Positions 38,399-47,437 of a stretch of DNA of 64,000 nucleotides are shown one piece after another. The notes under the pieces were generated by a model. The model was not told the origin of the DNA. It saw only the letters and a list, made by a program, of their open reading frames with translations, and searched no databases. The translations under genes and the position numbers were made by a program. How positions within the stretch are numbered: the first letter of the stretch is position 1; each line of letters opens with the position of its first letter. This DNA is from Nitrospira sp. (lineage in GTDB: Bacteria > Nitrospirota > Nitrospiria > Nitrospirales > Nitrospiraceae): positions 2,274,001 through 2,338,000 of the forward strand of contig CP126123.1 in NCBI GenBank assembly GCA_030123605.1. Direction: 5' to 3'.

Positions 38399-39642
38399 CG
38401 CAGTTGCGGCCAAACCGGACTCCGCTTGCGCTGATTGCGGATGACGATGTCATTCTCCGCATGTTCGCCCGTGAGGCCTTGGAGCAAGCAGGTTGGGCCG
38501 TCGAGGAAGCGGAAAACGGCCGGGAAGCCTGTGTCGCCTTCCAGCGTCGCCCGCCCGACGTGGTGCTTCTCGACGTCATGATGCCCGAGATAGACGGGTT
38601 CAGCACTTGTGCGGCATTACGGAAGTTGCCGGCCGGTGAATATACGCCTATTCTCATCATGACCGGGTTGGACGATTTCGACTCCATCACCAAGGCGTAC
38701 GATGTGGGTGCGACGGATTTTATCGTCAAGCCGCTGAATGCAATTCTGCTGACCAATCGCATTCGCTACATGGTTCGGGCCAACCAGGTGTTGCAGGACC
38801 TTCGAGCCAGCCAGGCCGCCTTGATGCAGGCCCGTGATGCGGCGATCGAAGGAACCAGGCTCAAGTCCGAATTCCTGGCCACCATGAGCCATGAAATCCG
38901 GACACCGATGAACGGCGTGTTGGGCATGACGGATTGGCTGCTTGACACCGACCTCACCGCCGAGCAGCGAGACTGTGCCGAAACCATCCGTTCTTCGGGT
39001 GATGCCTTGCTGGTCATCATCAACGATATTCTTGATTTCTCCAAAATCGAATCCGGCAAATTGTCGCTTGAGCTGTTGGACTTCGAGCTGTCCCACTTCT
39101 TGGATCGGGTCCTGGCGTTATTTACGGAACGTGCAAGGCGGAAGGGCCTGACATTGAGCTCGCAGATTGCCGAAGGGGTGCCGTCCACCTTGCACGGAGA
39201 TCCGGCGAGGCTTCAACAGATCCTGAGCAATTTGCTGGCGAACGCCGTCAAGTTCAGCGATCACGGCACCGTCTCCGTCCTCGTGGATCTCACACAGCGG
39301 CAACCGGACCAGCGTCTCGAATTTCCCGCCGTCGGATCCGGCGACGCATCCGCACACCTCGACCAAGTGGTCTATATCCGATTCTCCGTGTCCGATCACG
39401 GAATCGGCATTCCCCGCGACGTCTTTTCCAAACTGTTCCAACCCTTCGTACAGGCCGATGGATCCACCACCAGGAAATACGGAGGGACCGGCTTGGGACT
39501 TGCCATCTGCAAGCAGTTGGCGGAATTGATGGGAGGGCATATCGAGGTTGAAAGTGAACAGGGGAACGGGTCCACCTTCAGAGTCACGATTCCAGTCCAG
39601 CGCCAATCCCCGAACGTGGAAATCGACCACGAAGCAGCTTAG
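38395..39642 (+). CDS. Receiver-histidine kinase protein (REC-HisKA-HATPase)
   Basis: This 415-residue cytoplasmic protein has an N-terminal receiver (IADDD, phospho-acceptor Asp60 in VLLDVMMPE, Lys in FIVKPLN), then HisKA with [14 protein letters not shown] (His166) and HATPase with NLLANAVKFSD and GTGLGLAICKQL. The start overlaps the stop of the hybrid kinase (ATGA), so the pair is co-translated. It may take phosphate from the HPt domain of the upstream kinase and then act on a third protein. No DNA-binding output domain occurs in the operon. Confidence 0.92.
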   Translation: MTQLRPNRTPLALIADDDVILRMFAREALEQAGWAVEEAENGREACVAFQRRPPDVVLLDVMMPEIDGFSTCAALRKLPAGEYTPILIMTGLDDFDSITKAYDVGATDFIVKPLNAILLTNRIRYMVRANQVLQDLRASQAALMQARDAAIEGTRLKSEFLATMSHEIRTPMNGVLGMTDWLLDTDLTAEQRDCAETIRSSGDALLVIINDILDFSKIESGKLSLELLDFELSHFLDRVLALFTERARRKGLTLSSQIAEGVPSTLHGDPARLQQILSNLLANAVKFSDHGTVSVLVDLTQRQPDQRLEFPAVGSGDASAHLDQVVYIRFSVSDHGIGIPRDVFSKLFQPFVQADGSTTRKYGGTGLGLAICKQLAELMGGHIEVESEQGNGSTFRVTIPVQRQSPNVEIDHEAA

Positions 39643-39953
39643 CAAGAAACTTCTTCACGGTTACCTTCCTTTCCTGCCCAAGCCTCTTCACTAGCCTCAC
39701 GAAAGTATCTTTTTGGATACAATTCGACAACATCTTGGATACATTCCATCGGCTTCTCTCTAGCTCACTGTGATTATCGCATTGAAAATAATCGTGAAAT
39801 CAGGAGGCTCAAACTTTGCTTTACTTCGTGCGACACACATAGTATACAAAGACGCGTTGTAAGGACGTTATTTTGAGTTTCCTATTCCGTGACCCACAAG
39901 ACACCCCTGCAATACCTCACACTGTATGCAAACCCCTACAGAGGGGAAAGAAC
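39643..39953 (+). promoter_or_regulatory. Regulatory spacer before the deacetylase gene
   Basis: These 311 bases contain no gene. Two identical TTGGATACA copies at 39713-39721 and 39735-39743 are 22 bases apart, about two helical turns, which suits a dimeric regulator. A promoter-like TTTACT (39820-39825), 17-base spacer and TATACA (39843-39848) lies about 80 bases after them. The leader to the ATG at 39954 is about 100 bases. Confidence 0.5.
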
Positions 39954-40841
39954 ATGTCCGTGCATTGCCTGACATTCGACCTCGAAGAACACTTTCAAGT
40001 GTCACGGTTCGATTCTCCGATTCGCCGAAGACACTGGGGATCGTTTGAGAGTCGGGTGGCTTCGAATACCTGCCGGTTGCTGGAGGTCCTCGCTCGTCAC
40101 CAAACCAGGGCCACCTTTTTCGTGTTGGCCTGGGTGGCAGAACGTCATCCCGGACTCATCAAACAAATCGCAGACTGCGGACATGAGATCGCATCCCATG
40201 GGTATGGCCATGAGTTGGTCACGGCACAAACACCCGAATTGTTTCGTGCGGACGTCAGAAAGGCGAAACGGATTCTCGAAGACCTCGCGGGCGCTCCGGT
40301 TCATGGCTATCGCGCACCGGGATTTACCGTGACGCGCGAGACCCTCTGGGCCCTGCCGATTTTGGTAGAAGAGGGGCATACCTACGACTCCAGTGTGGTC
40401 CCGATCCGACATGACCACTGCGGCCTTCCTGACGCCGATCCTTGGCTCCATCTGCGACAAACCTCTGCTGGCCCGATATGGGAAGTTCCTCCCTCCACCG
40501 TAAACCTCGGAGGAGTGCGGCTCCCGATCGCCGGAGGCAGCTATTTCCGTCTATTGCCGTTTCCGACCATCACCCGGCTCTTGAAGCGTATCGAACGACA
40601 AGGCAGGCCGCTGGTCATGTATTTTCATCCGTGGGAGATGGATCCACAGCAACCACGCATGGATGGACCGTTTTTCTCCCGGCTGCTCCACTATTTGAAT
40701 CTGGGAAAGATGGAGTTCCGACTCTCAGCCCTGTTGGACACCTTCCGCTTTGCCCCAATCTCGGAGCAGCTCGACTTCTCCCCGATCATGCCGCTCAACC
40801 CGACAATCCTCCCAGCCGAAATTGCCCAAGACGTCGTGTGA
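39954..40841 (+). CDS. Polysaccharide deacetylase of the exopolysaccharide (XrtA/DUF3473) type
   Basis: This 295-residue protein starts MSVHCLTFDLEEHFQVSRF with GAGGGGAA before the ATG at 39954; an in-frame ATG-like start 27 codons earlier has no such site. It has the NodB-like fold pattern: the Asp in FDLEEHF, HEIASHGYGHE near residue 75 (metal ligands) and GYRAPGF near residue 115. The C-terminal part has GGSYFRLLPF and MYFHPWEMD, typical of the DUF3473 extension. It removes acetyl groups from a secreted or cell-surface polysaccharide. No signal peptide is visible. No other EPS genes are in the window. Confidence 0.85.
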   Translation: MSVHCLTFDLEEHFQVSRFDSPIRRRHWGSFESRVASNTCRLLEVLARHQTRATFFVLAWVAERHPGLIKQIADCGHEIASHGYGHELVTAQTPELFRADVRKAKRILEDLAGAPVHGYRAPGFTVTRETLWALPILVEEGHTYDSSVVPIRHDHCGLPDADPWLHLRQTSAGPIWEVPPSTVNLGGVRLPIAGGSYFRLLPFPTITRLLKRIERQGRPLVMYFHPWEMDPQQPRMDGPFFSRLLHYLNLGKMEFRLSALLDTFRFAPISEQLDFSPIMPLNPTILPAEIAQDVV

Positions 40842-40919
40842 CCGCTCCCGACATCGACCCTACAGAACCTCCGGCTGCCCCCAAGAATCAGCTTCCGCCT
40901 TCATGGGTCACGGGAGGGA

Positions 40920-40948
40920 TTGCAGTGAACGAGCGGTTTGAGTACGGT
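40920..40948 (+). promoter_or_regulatory. Possible promoter of the small secreted protein
   Basis: TTGCAG (40920-40925), a 17-base spacer and TACGGT (40943-40948), about 50 bases before the ATG at 40997. It would allow transcription apart from the deacetylase. Confidence 0.4.
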
Positions 40949-40996
40949 AGGGGCCACCCGAATTCGGTCGGAGGACGCATTTCACGGAGCAACACG

Positions 40997-41572
40997 ATGC
41001 AAGACGGGAAGAGACACCTGCAGCACCCATCACACCATACAACCGGCATCACCTGGCCATTGGCGTTGATGCTACTCTTACCGACCGCCGCGCTCGGTCA
41101 AACCGTCGAGGACACGGTTCAATTCATCAGCGATATGGTCAATACCCACGGATTTGTCCGTAGCCTGAGCTGCCGAAATCCCAAAGCCGGGAAACCGACC
41201 AAAGTCACTGAAATCTACAGCGTGATCCCCACCGGAACCAAACTCGGAGCGATCGAACTCAACCACGGCCATGACGAAATCAATACCGGCTTTACCCATT
41301 TCGACCTGCACGACATCGAGACAATCGACTACCATGGGCAAGACACCCGCGAGAACAACCTGGTCCTGTACGGAGTCCGCTTCACCTGTAAAAGCAGCGG
41401 TCCTTGTGTCAGGAAAACCAGTTTCTGCACCGGAGCCGTGACGGAACTTGAATCCCAGTTTTCACAGGACACCCTGTTGTTTCGCTCCGCGTCCCATGCA
41501 GAACGGGTGACCAAAGCCTTTTCCCACCTGTTGACGCTTGTCCGCGCGCAACAAAACACCCAGCCATTCTGA
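40997..41572 (+). CDS. Secreted hypothetical protein, 191 residues
   Basis: The ATG at 40997 has GGAG upstream. A signal peptide is clear: a basic N terminus, the hydrophobic WPLALMLLLPTAALG, and cleavage probably before QTVEDT near residue 36. The mature part is mixed alpha/beta with two Cys pairs (LSCRNP; FTCKSSGPCVRKTSFC) that may form disulfides in the periplasm. The earlier GTG overlapping the deacetylase stop would remove the N-terminal signal logic. No family is recognised. Confidence 0.65.
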   Translation: MQDGKRHLQHPSHHTTGITWPLALMLLLPTAALGQTVEDTVQFISDMVNTHGFVRSLSCRNPKAGKPTKVTEIYSVIPTGTKLGAIELNHGHDEINTGFTHFDLHDIETIDYHGQDTRENNLVLYGVRFTCKSSGPCVRKTSFCTGAVTELESQFSQDTLLFRSASHAERVTKAFSHLLTLVRAQQNTQPF

Positions 41573-41609
41573 CAGACTTCGACGGCACCTGACCGGTCGT
41601 TCGAATGAA

Positions 41610-41625
41610 GGCAAGGCACCTTGCC
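41610..41625 (-). terminator. Weak hairpin between convergent genes
   Basis: GGCAAGG and CCTTGCC form a 7-bp stem with a 2-base loop, eight bases past the cyclophilin stop. On the minus strand TTCATTCG follows, which is not a good U-run, so terminator strength is uncertain. Confidence 0.4.
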
Positions 41626-41633
41626 CCACTTCT

Positions 41634-42287
41634 CTACTCCACGATCGTCACGGTCATTTCGACTCGATCGATCGGATTGTCGCAGGGCCCCTTGTCGGGA
41701 GGGTTGGGGGCCCCCGTTTGGCACATGACCCTCGGCACGGCGACGATCTTATCCGCTACACCGATCCCCTTGACCACTTCGCCGAAGATCGTATATTTCC
41801 GATCCAGGAAACGCGAGTCTTCGACGACAACGAAAAATTGCGATCCGGCGCTGTCGGGATCTTGCGCCCGCGCCATCGACACCATGCCGCGCTTGTGCGG
41901 CAGATCGCTGAACTCGCCCTTCACAGTATGTCCCGGCCCGCCTTGCCCATAGGCGCCTTTCTTCAGGGAATCTTTGGTGTTCGGGTCGCCGCCTTGAATC
42001 ATGAATCCGGGAATCACCCGGTGGAAAATCGTGCCGTTGTAGAACCCGGATTTGGCGAGCGAAATGAAATTTTCGACATGCTTCGGGGCCACGTCCGGAA
42101 GAAACTTGATTTCCATGTCTCCGAACTTGGTCTTGATGACGGCTCGCACGTTCTTCACGTTCACCGATTCGGTACCCGCCGGTCCGGCATCCGCCGCCAG
42201 CCCGACCCCGGCCGTGGCGCTTCCCGCCAACATACCCGCCGCCACGATGATTCCCAACAGCCTGTTCCATTGAGCCTGTGCCATCAT
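41634..42287 (-). CDS. Periplasmic peptidyl-prolyl cis-trans isomerase (cyclophilin type)
   Basis: This protein of about 217 residues begins with tandem ATG codons (42287 and 42284) after GGAGGAGG. An N-terminal hydrophobic segment (LLGIIVAAGMLAGSATAGVGLA) acts as a signal peptide. The cyclophilin core follows: FHRVIPGFMIQGGDP near residue 80, GGPGHTVKGEF, the MARAQDPDSAGSQFFVV stretch and YTIFGEVVKG. It catalyses prolyl isomerisation to help exported proteins fold. It is the last gene of the fab-rnc operon, 26 bases after rnc. Confidence 0.92.
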   Translation of the reverse strand: MMAQAQWNRLLGIIVAAGMLAGSATAGVGLAADAGPAGTESVNVKNVRAVIKTKFGDMEIKFLPDVAPKHVENFISLAKSGFYNGTIFHRVIPGFMIQGGDPNTKDSLKKGAYGQGGPGHTVKGEFSDLPHKRGMVSMARAQDPDSAGSQFFVVVEDSRFLDRKYTIFGEVVKGIGVADKIVAVPRVMCQTGAPNPPDKGPCDNPIDRVEMTVTIVE

Positions 42288-42312
42288 GCCTCCTCCTTGC
42301 TGATCCACCGTC

Positions 42313-43020
42313 TTACACCGCCAGCTGCGCCAGCGCTTCCTTAGCCGCCATCTGCTCGGCCTCTTTCTTGCTGTGCCCGCGTCCGACACCTCGCATCGTA
42401 CCGTGAATCGTCAGCTCCACCTCGAAGGTTTTTTCATGGTCGGGACCGGATTCTCGTACGATGACATAATGCGGCAGGGTTTCGAAACGTTTCTGGCAGA
42501 CTTCCTGCAGTTGCGTTTTGTAATCATCCATCCCCGGTCGAGCCTGGTGTGCGCGCGTCGCCGACAACTCCTCCTCCAACACGCGCAAGGTAAAGGCTCG
42601 GCTCGCCTCGAGCCCGCCGTCCAAATAGACGGCCGCGATCAAGGCTTCGAGCGCATCCGCCAACAGCGAATGTTTCTCCCGTCCCTTGGAGAGTTCTTCG
42701 CCTTTCCCCAGCCGCAACAGGCGGCCGAGTTTCATACGCCGGGCGGCTTTGGCGAGCGAGGCCTCGCTGACGAGTTGCGCTTTGAGCTTCGAGAGCGACC
42801 CTTCGCTGCTGTCGGGAAATTCGACGGCAAGGTATTCGCTGATGACGAGCGACAACACGGCATCACCGAGAAACTCCAGCCGTTCGTTCTGCGTTCGGTC
42901 TTTGCCGCGCCGCTCGTTGGAATAGGACTTGTGCGTCAAGGCCTCTTCCAGCAAACGAGACCGATGGAAGCGGTACCCCAAGAAGCGCTGGACCGCTTCG
43001 ATTGACGTTGCCGGCGTCAT
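42313..43020 (-). CDS. rnc: Ribonuclease III
   Basis: This 235-residue protein has the RNase III signature NERLEFLGDAVL near residue 45 with catalytic acidic residues, the later ADALEALIAAVYLDGG near residue 125, and a C-terminal dsRNA-binding domain (DYKTQLQEVCQK and GRGHSKKEAEQMAAKEAL). It processes rRNA precursors and cleaves double-stranded RNA. The gene lies 27 bases after fabF, the usual order in many bacteria. Confidence 0.97.
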   Translation of the reverse strand: MTPATSIEAVQRFLGYRFHRSRLLEEALTHKSYSNERRGKDRTQNERLEFLGDAVLSLVISEYLAVEFPDSSEGSLSKLKAQLVSEASLAKAARRMKLGRLLRLGKGEELSKGREKHSLLADALEALIAAVYLDGGLEASRAFTLRVLEEELSATRAHQARPGMDDYKTQLQEVCQKRFETLPHYVIVRESGPDHEKTFEVELTIHGTMRGVGRGHSKKEAEQMAAKEALAQLAV

Positions 43021-43047
43021 AGGGCCTGACTCGTGACCGGAAGGGAA

Positions 43048-44298
43048 TTACGGATCACACCTGCGAAAGAGCAGACAGGCATTGACCCCGCCGAAGCCGA
43101 ACGAATTGGAGAGAACCACATTGAGTTGGGTCGGGCGTGCCTTGTTGGGAACATAGTCGAGGTCACAGGCGGGATCAGGATGATCAAGATTGATCGTCGG
43201 CGGCAACAGGCCGTGGTACAGCGCCAAAATGCTGAACACGGCCTCGATTCCACCGGCCGCACCCAACAGATGCCCAGTCATGGATTTCGTCGAGCTGACG
43301 GGAATCCGGTAGGCCTGCTCACCGAATACTTGCTTGATCGCCTTGGTCTCGATGGCATCCGCCATGGTGGATGTGCCGTGGGCGTTGATATAACCGATGT
43401 CCGTTTTGGCGACCGCGGCATCCTTCAACGCCATTTCCATACAACGAACCGCCCCCTCTCCCTCTTCCGGCGGAGCGGTAATATGGTAGGCATCGCTGTT
43501 CATCGCATACCCGATGACTTCGGCATAGATCCGTGCGCCGCGCGTCCGGGCATGTTCGAGTTCTTCGAGTACCACCACGCCGGCCCCTTCACCCAACACA
43601 AACCCATCTCGATCCTTATCGAACGGACGGCTGGCTTTCGTCGGTTCGTCGTTTCGGAACGAGAGGGCTTTGGCCGATGCGAACCCTGCCACTCCCAACG
43701 GCGTGATGGCAGCCTCGGCACCGCCGGCGATCATCACGTCCGCATCGCTCCGCTGAATGAGCCGGTAGGCATCGCCGATGCAGTGATTGCCTGTCGCGCA
43801 GGCCGTGACCGCACAGGAATTCGGTCCCTTGGCGCCGAGACGAATGGCCACCTGGCCGGACGCCAGGTTGATGATCGTCATGGGAATGAAAAACGGGGAG
43901 ACCCGTCCGGGACCTTTTTCCTTGAGCACATCGTGATAGTGCTCAATGGACCCCAGTCCGCCGATGCCGGAGCCGATGTAGACTCCCACCCTCGTGGCTT
44001 CTTCCGGTACCACCTTGAGCCTTGCATCGTCCACCGCAAGTTGGCTGGCCCCCACCGCATAGTGGATGAAGGTGTCCATCTTCTTGATTTCTTTTTTCTC
44101 GATGAATCGAGCCGGGTCGAAATCCTTGACCTCTCCGGCAATCTGCGCGTCATAGCCGGTCGGATCGAAGCGCGTGATGCGGCCGATGCCCGATTCTCCG
44201 GCGCAAAGAGCCTTCCACGTCTTCTCCACCCCGGTTCCCAGGGGAGTCACCAGTCCGAGACCAGTCACCACGACACGTCTGGTAGGTCGATCCTGCAT
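43048..44298 (-). CDS. fabF: 3-oxoacyl-[acyl-carrier-protein] synthase II
   Basis: This 416-residue condensing enzyme elongates acyl-ACP with malonyl-ACP. The catalytic triad is visible: Cys in TACATGNHC near residue 165, His in NAHGTST near residue 305, and His in TGHLLGAAG near residue 341, with the C-terminal SNSFGFGG loop. It begins [21 protein letters not shown], and the acpP stop is 15 bases away. It is part of the fab operon on the minus strand. Confidence 0.97.
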   Translation of the reverse strand: MQDRPTRRVVVTGLGLVTPLGTGVEKTWKALCAGESGIGRITRFDPTGYDAQIAGEVKDFDPARFIEKKEIKKMDTFIHYAVGASQLAVDDARLKVVPEEATRVGVYIGSGIGGLGSIEHYHDVLKEKGPGRVSPFFIPMTIINLASGQVAIRLGAKGPNSCAVTACATGNHCIGDAYRLIQRSDADVMIAGGAEAAITPLGVAGFASAKALSFRNDEPTKASRPFDKDRDGFVLGEGAGVVVLEELEHARTRGARIYAEVIGYAMNSDAYHITAPPEEGEGAVRCMEMALKDAAVAKTDIGYINAHGTSTMADAIETKAIKQVFGEQAYRIPVSSTKSMTGHLLGAAGGIEAVFSILALYHGLLPPTINLDHPDPACDLDYVPNKARPTQLNVVLSNSFGFGGVNACLLFRRCDP

Positions 44299-44313
44299 CT
44301 CAGCGGGTTCCGG

Positions 44314-44547
44314 CTAGGCCTTCTCTTTGATATATTCGAGCGCCTTCCCGACCGTGAGAATCTTCTCGGCATCCTCATCGGGGATCTCGATTTCGAATTC
44401 TTCTTCCAAGGCCATCACCAATTCGACCGTATCAAGCGAATCAGCCCCCAAATCTTCGACGAAATGCGCCTCCGGCGTCACTTCTTCTTCTTCCACCCCC
44501 AGTTGTTCGGCGATAATTTTCTTCACCCGTTCATCTACTGTTGCCAT
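44314..44547 (-). CDS. acpP: Acyl carrier protein
   Basis: This 77-residue acidic protein carries the phosphopantetheine attachment Ser in [10 protein letters not shown], and starts [17 protein letters not shown]. It shuttles the growing acyl chain between Fab enzymes. I choose the ATG at 44547 with GGAGGT about ten bases upstream; the longer frame before it adds 15 residues not seen in the family. Confidence 0.97.
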   Translation of the reverse strand: MATVDERVKKIIAEQLGVEEEEVTPEAHFVEDLGADSLDTVELVMALEEEFEIEIPDEDAEKILTVGKALEYIKEKA

Positions 44548-44638
44548 TGTCTTGCCCACCTCCTTCCCCATCATAGCCTCCTCATTCCCCACCGGGGCAC
44601 TTCGGATCGATCAGGGCCGATCCACCCACCCGACTCGC

Positions 44639-45382
44639 TTACACCATGAGCATACCGCCATTCACGTGCAAGACCTGCCCCGTGATATACGACGCTGCGT
44701 CCGATACCAGGAAACGAACCGCGGCGGCGATATCGGACGGAAGGCCCAGCCGTCCCAGCGGGATCTGTTTTTGCAAAACTTCTTTCACCTCAGCCGGCAA
44801 GCCCTGCGTCATGGCCGTGTCGATAAAGCCAGGCGCCACCGCATTCACCGTCACCGCGCGGCTCGCATATTCACGCGCCACCGTCTTGGTGAACCCGATC
44901 ACCGCCGCCTTCGACGCGGCATAATTGGCCTGCCCCACGTTACCCATGGCCCCCACGATCGAGGCGATGTTGACGATTCGACCGTAACGTTGCTTGGTCA
45001 TCGGTTGCAGAACAGCCTTCGTGCAATGGAAGGTTCCGTTCAAATTGACCTGCAGCACCAGATTCCAATCTTCTTCTTTCATTCTGAGCAACAGGCCGTC
45101 ACGTGTGATACCGGCGTTGTTGACCAGAATGTCGATCTTCCCCCATTCCTTGACCACCTGATCGGCCATGGCCTTGGTGTCGTTGAAATCGGCCACGTTC
45201 ACCTTGACGTTCAACGCATTCCGACCGATTTTCTGAATCGCCGTCACGGCCTCCTGTGAACGCCCCGGATCGAGGTCCGCAACAACAATGTCCGCCCCAT
45301 CTTCCGCCAAGGCCTCCGCGATCGCCCGTCCGATTCCCTGCGCCCCGCCAGTAACGATCGCGACTTTTCCCTGTAATGACAT
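44639..45382 (-). CDS. fabG: 3-oxoacyl-[acyl-carrier-protein] reductase
   Basis: This 247-residue short-chain dehydrogenase reduces 3-oxoacyl-ACP with NADPH. It has the TGGAQGIGRAIAE loop at residue 12, NNAGITRDGLLLRM near residue 88, the catalytic Ser in NIASIVGAMG and YAASK near residue 152, and the C-terminal YITGQVLHVNGGM typical of FabG. GGGAG precedes the ATG. It lies between fabD and acpP. Confidence 0.96.
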   Translation of the reverse strand: MSLQGKVAIVTGGAQGIGRAIAEALAEDGADIVVADLDPGRSQEAVTAIQKIGRNALNVKVNVADFNDTKAMADQVVKEWGKIDILVNNAGITRDGLLLRMKEEDWNLVLQVNLNGTFHCTKAVLQPMTKQRYGRIVNIASIVGAMGNVGQANYAASKAAVIGFTKTVAREYASRAVTVNAVAPGFIDTAMTQGLPAEVKEVLQKQIPLGRLGLPSDIAAAVRFLVSDAASYITGQVLHVNGGMLMV

Positions 45383-45411
45383 CAGTCTGCTCCCTGCAAT
45401 CCCTTCGGCCC

Positions 45412-46365
45412 TTACGCCACGGTCTTCCCACCCAACGCTGTCAGCGTGGCATCCAACGATTTCGGATCATGGACATTCAGGGTGACGGCATTCGGAAGGA
45501 TCCGCTTCATCAACCCAGTCAGAACCGTTCCCGGGCCGACCTCTATGAATGTCGTCACACCCAGTCTGGCCATCATCTGCACCGACTCTTCCCACCGCAC
45601 CGATGAGGGCAACTGCCGTACCAGCGAAGCCCGTATGGCATCAGAACGCTGCAGGGCTGCTGCTTCCGCATTGTTCACCAGCGGCATCGCCAAGTCCCGC
45701 CAAGTCACCCCATCGAATTCCGCCGCCAACCGGTCCGCCGCTTTCTGCATCAGGGGCGTGTGGACCGGCACGCTCACCGGCAACGGAATCGCTTTTTTAC
45801 AGCCCTTTGTCTTGGCGATTTCGATCGCCCGTTCGACGGCGCCTTTCTCTCCGGCGATGACGACCTGGCCGGGAGCATTGAAGTTCGCGGCAGCGACCAC
45901 ACCGGCGGAGGAGGCTTCCTGACAGGCCGCCTTGACGGCATCGGCGGAGAGTCCCAACAAGGCGGCGACCAAGCCGGTCCCGGGGGTCACGGCTTCGGCC
46001 ATGTACCGGCCTCGCTTCTGTACCAGCGCCACCGTATCGCGAAACGACAACCCGCCTGCCGCACAAATCGCCGAATATTCGCCGAGGCTATGGCCCGCGA
46101 CGGCCACCGGAGTCAGTCCCGCCGGTTCCAATACCTTGAGCGCGGCCACACTGCTGAGCAATAAGGCCGGCTGGGTATATTCCGTCAGATTCAGCCGTTC
46201 CGCCGGACCTTCGAAACAGAGCTGCGCGACATCGTATCCGAGGATGGAGGACGCCTCATCGTAGATCGGCTTCACCGTCGGGAACGCGTCATACAACCCG
46301 CGCCCCATCCCGACGGACTGGGACCCCTGTCCGGGGAACAACAATCCAATTCCTGAAGCCGTCAT
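45412..46365 (-). CDS. fabD: Malonyl CoA-acyl carrier protein transacylase
   Basis: This protein of about 317 residues transfers malonyl from CoA to ACP. It shows GLLFPGQGSQSVGMG at the start, the active-site Ser in GHSLGEYSA near residue 95, and the catalytic His in VPVHTPLM near residue 205. The ATG at 46365 fits the family N terminus, but the ribosome binding site is poor. TTGACT about 50 bases upstream with a GATACC-like -10 may give an extra internal promoter. Confidence 0.95.
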   Translation of the reverse strand: MTASGIGLLFPGQGSQSVGMGRGLYDAFPTVKPIYDEASSILGYDVAQLCFEGPAERLNLTEYTQPALLLSSVAALKVLEPAGLTPVAVAGHSLGEYSAICAAGGLSFRDTVALVQKRGRYMAEAVTPGTGLVAALLGLSADAVKAACQEASSAGVVAAANFNAPGQVVIAGEKGAVERAIEIAKTKGCKKAIPLPVSVPVHTPLMQKAADRLAAEFDGVTWRDLAMPLVNNAEAAALQRSDAIRASLVRQLPSSVRWEESVQMMARLGVTTFIEVGPGTVLTGLMKRILPNAVTLNVHDPKSLDATLTALGGKTVA

Positions 46366-46459
46366 AACCGCGTAAGGTATCGTAGAAACCAGGTTCAAAG
46401 TCAACGGAAAAAGCGGAGTGAACTGAGGGTCGACCGCCGATGACCGACAGTCTAACACC

Positions 46460-47437
46460 TTACCAGCGAATCAAGGCCGAGGCCCAGGTCAAACCGGCCC
46501 CGAAAGCCCCCAACATCACCAACTGTCCGTCCCTCACCCGTCCTTCCCGCACCGCCTCGTCCAGCGCAATGGGAATCGAGGCTGCGGAGGTGTTGCCGTA
46601 TCGATCCATGTTCAACATCACTTTGTCCAGCGGAAGTCCGAGACGATCGGCAACGGCCTTGATGATGCGCAAATTGGCTTGGTGAGGGACGTACAGATCG
46701 AGGTCGTCGATGGATAGGTGATGGGCCGCCAAGGTCTCTCTCGCAACCTCTTCAAGAGTCCGCACCGCCACCTTGAACGTTTCGTTGCCCTTCATCTTGA
46801 TGTACTGCGACCGCTCGGCCAACATCTGTTCGGAGGGAGGAATCCTCGTCCCGCCGCCCGGTACGACGATCAGATCACAGAGACTTCCGTCCGAGTGCAG
46901 TTGGGTGGACAGGACGCCGCGCTCTCCCTCACACGCACTCACGACCACTGCGCCGGCACCGTCCCCGAACAGGATGCAGGTATTGCGATCCGTCCAATCG
47001 GTGATCGCGGACATCACTTCCGATCCCACGACGAGAACATGTCGCATGCCGGTTCGGACATAGGCGTCGGCCAGGCCGAGCGCATAGACGAATCCACAGC
47101 AGGCGGCGGAAATATCGCAGGCTGCTGCGCGGGTCGCCCCCAGCCGGTGCTGAAGGAGACAAGCGGTCGAAGGCAAGGGCATATCCCCTGTGCAGGTTGC
47201 CAGGAGAATCATGTCGATTTCACCGGCCGAGAGACCGGCCGCCTTCAAGGCCCGCTCCGCCGCAATCAATCCAAGGTCTGAGCAGGCCTGTCCTTCCGCC
47301 GCAATACGACGCTCGCGAATACCCGTCCGTTCCCTGATCCAGTCGTCGGACGTCGCCACGAGCTGTTCCAGGTCGGCATTGGTCATGACCCGTTCCGGCG
47401 CATAGGACCCGGTGCCGGTGATTCGCGCTCGTATCAC
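46460..47437 (-). CDS. fabH: 3-oxoacyl-[acyl-carrier-protein] synthase III
   Basis: This 325-residue enzyme starts fatty-acid synthesis by condensing acetyl-CoA with malonyl-ACP. It has the active-site Cys in AACCGFVYAL near residue 113, His in VPHQANLRI near residue 250, and Asn in GNTSAASIP near residue 282. The GTG start overlaps the plsX stop (GTGA), so plsX and fabH are translated together. Confidence 0.96.
   Translation of the reverse strand: MIRARITGTGSYAPERVMTNADLEQLVATSDDWIRERTGIRERRIAAEGQACSDLGLIAAERALKAAGLSAGEIDMILLATCTGDMPLPSTACLLQHRLGATRAAACDISAACCGFVYALGLADAYVRTGMRHVLVVGSEVMSAITDWTDRNTCILFGDGAGAVVVSACEGERGVLSTQLHSDGSLCDLIVVPGGGTRIPPSEQMLAERSQYIKMKGNETFKVAVRTLEEVARETLAAHHLSIDDLDLYVPHQANLRIIKAVADRLGLPLDKVMLNMDRYGNTSAASIPIALDEAVREGRVRDGQLVMLGAFGAGLTWASALIRW

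Noticed and set aside
43033-44649. 538-codon plus-strand frame opposite fabF and acpP
   Set aside because: Antisense shadow of well-identified fatty-acid synthesis genes.
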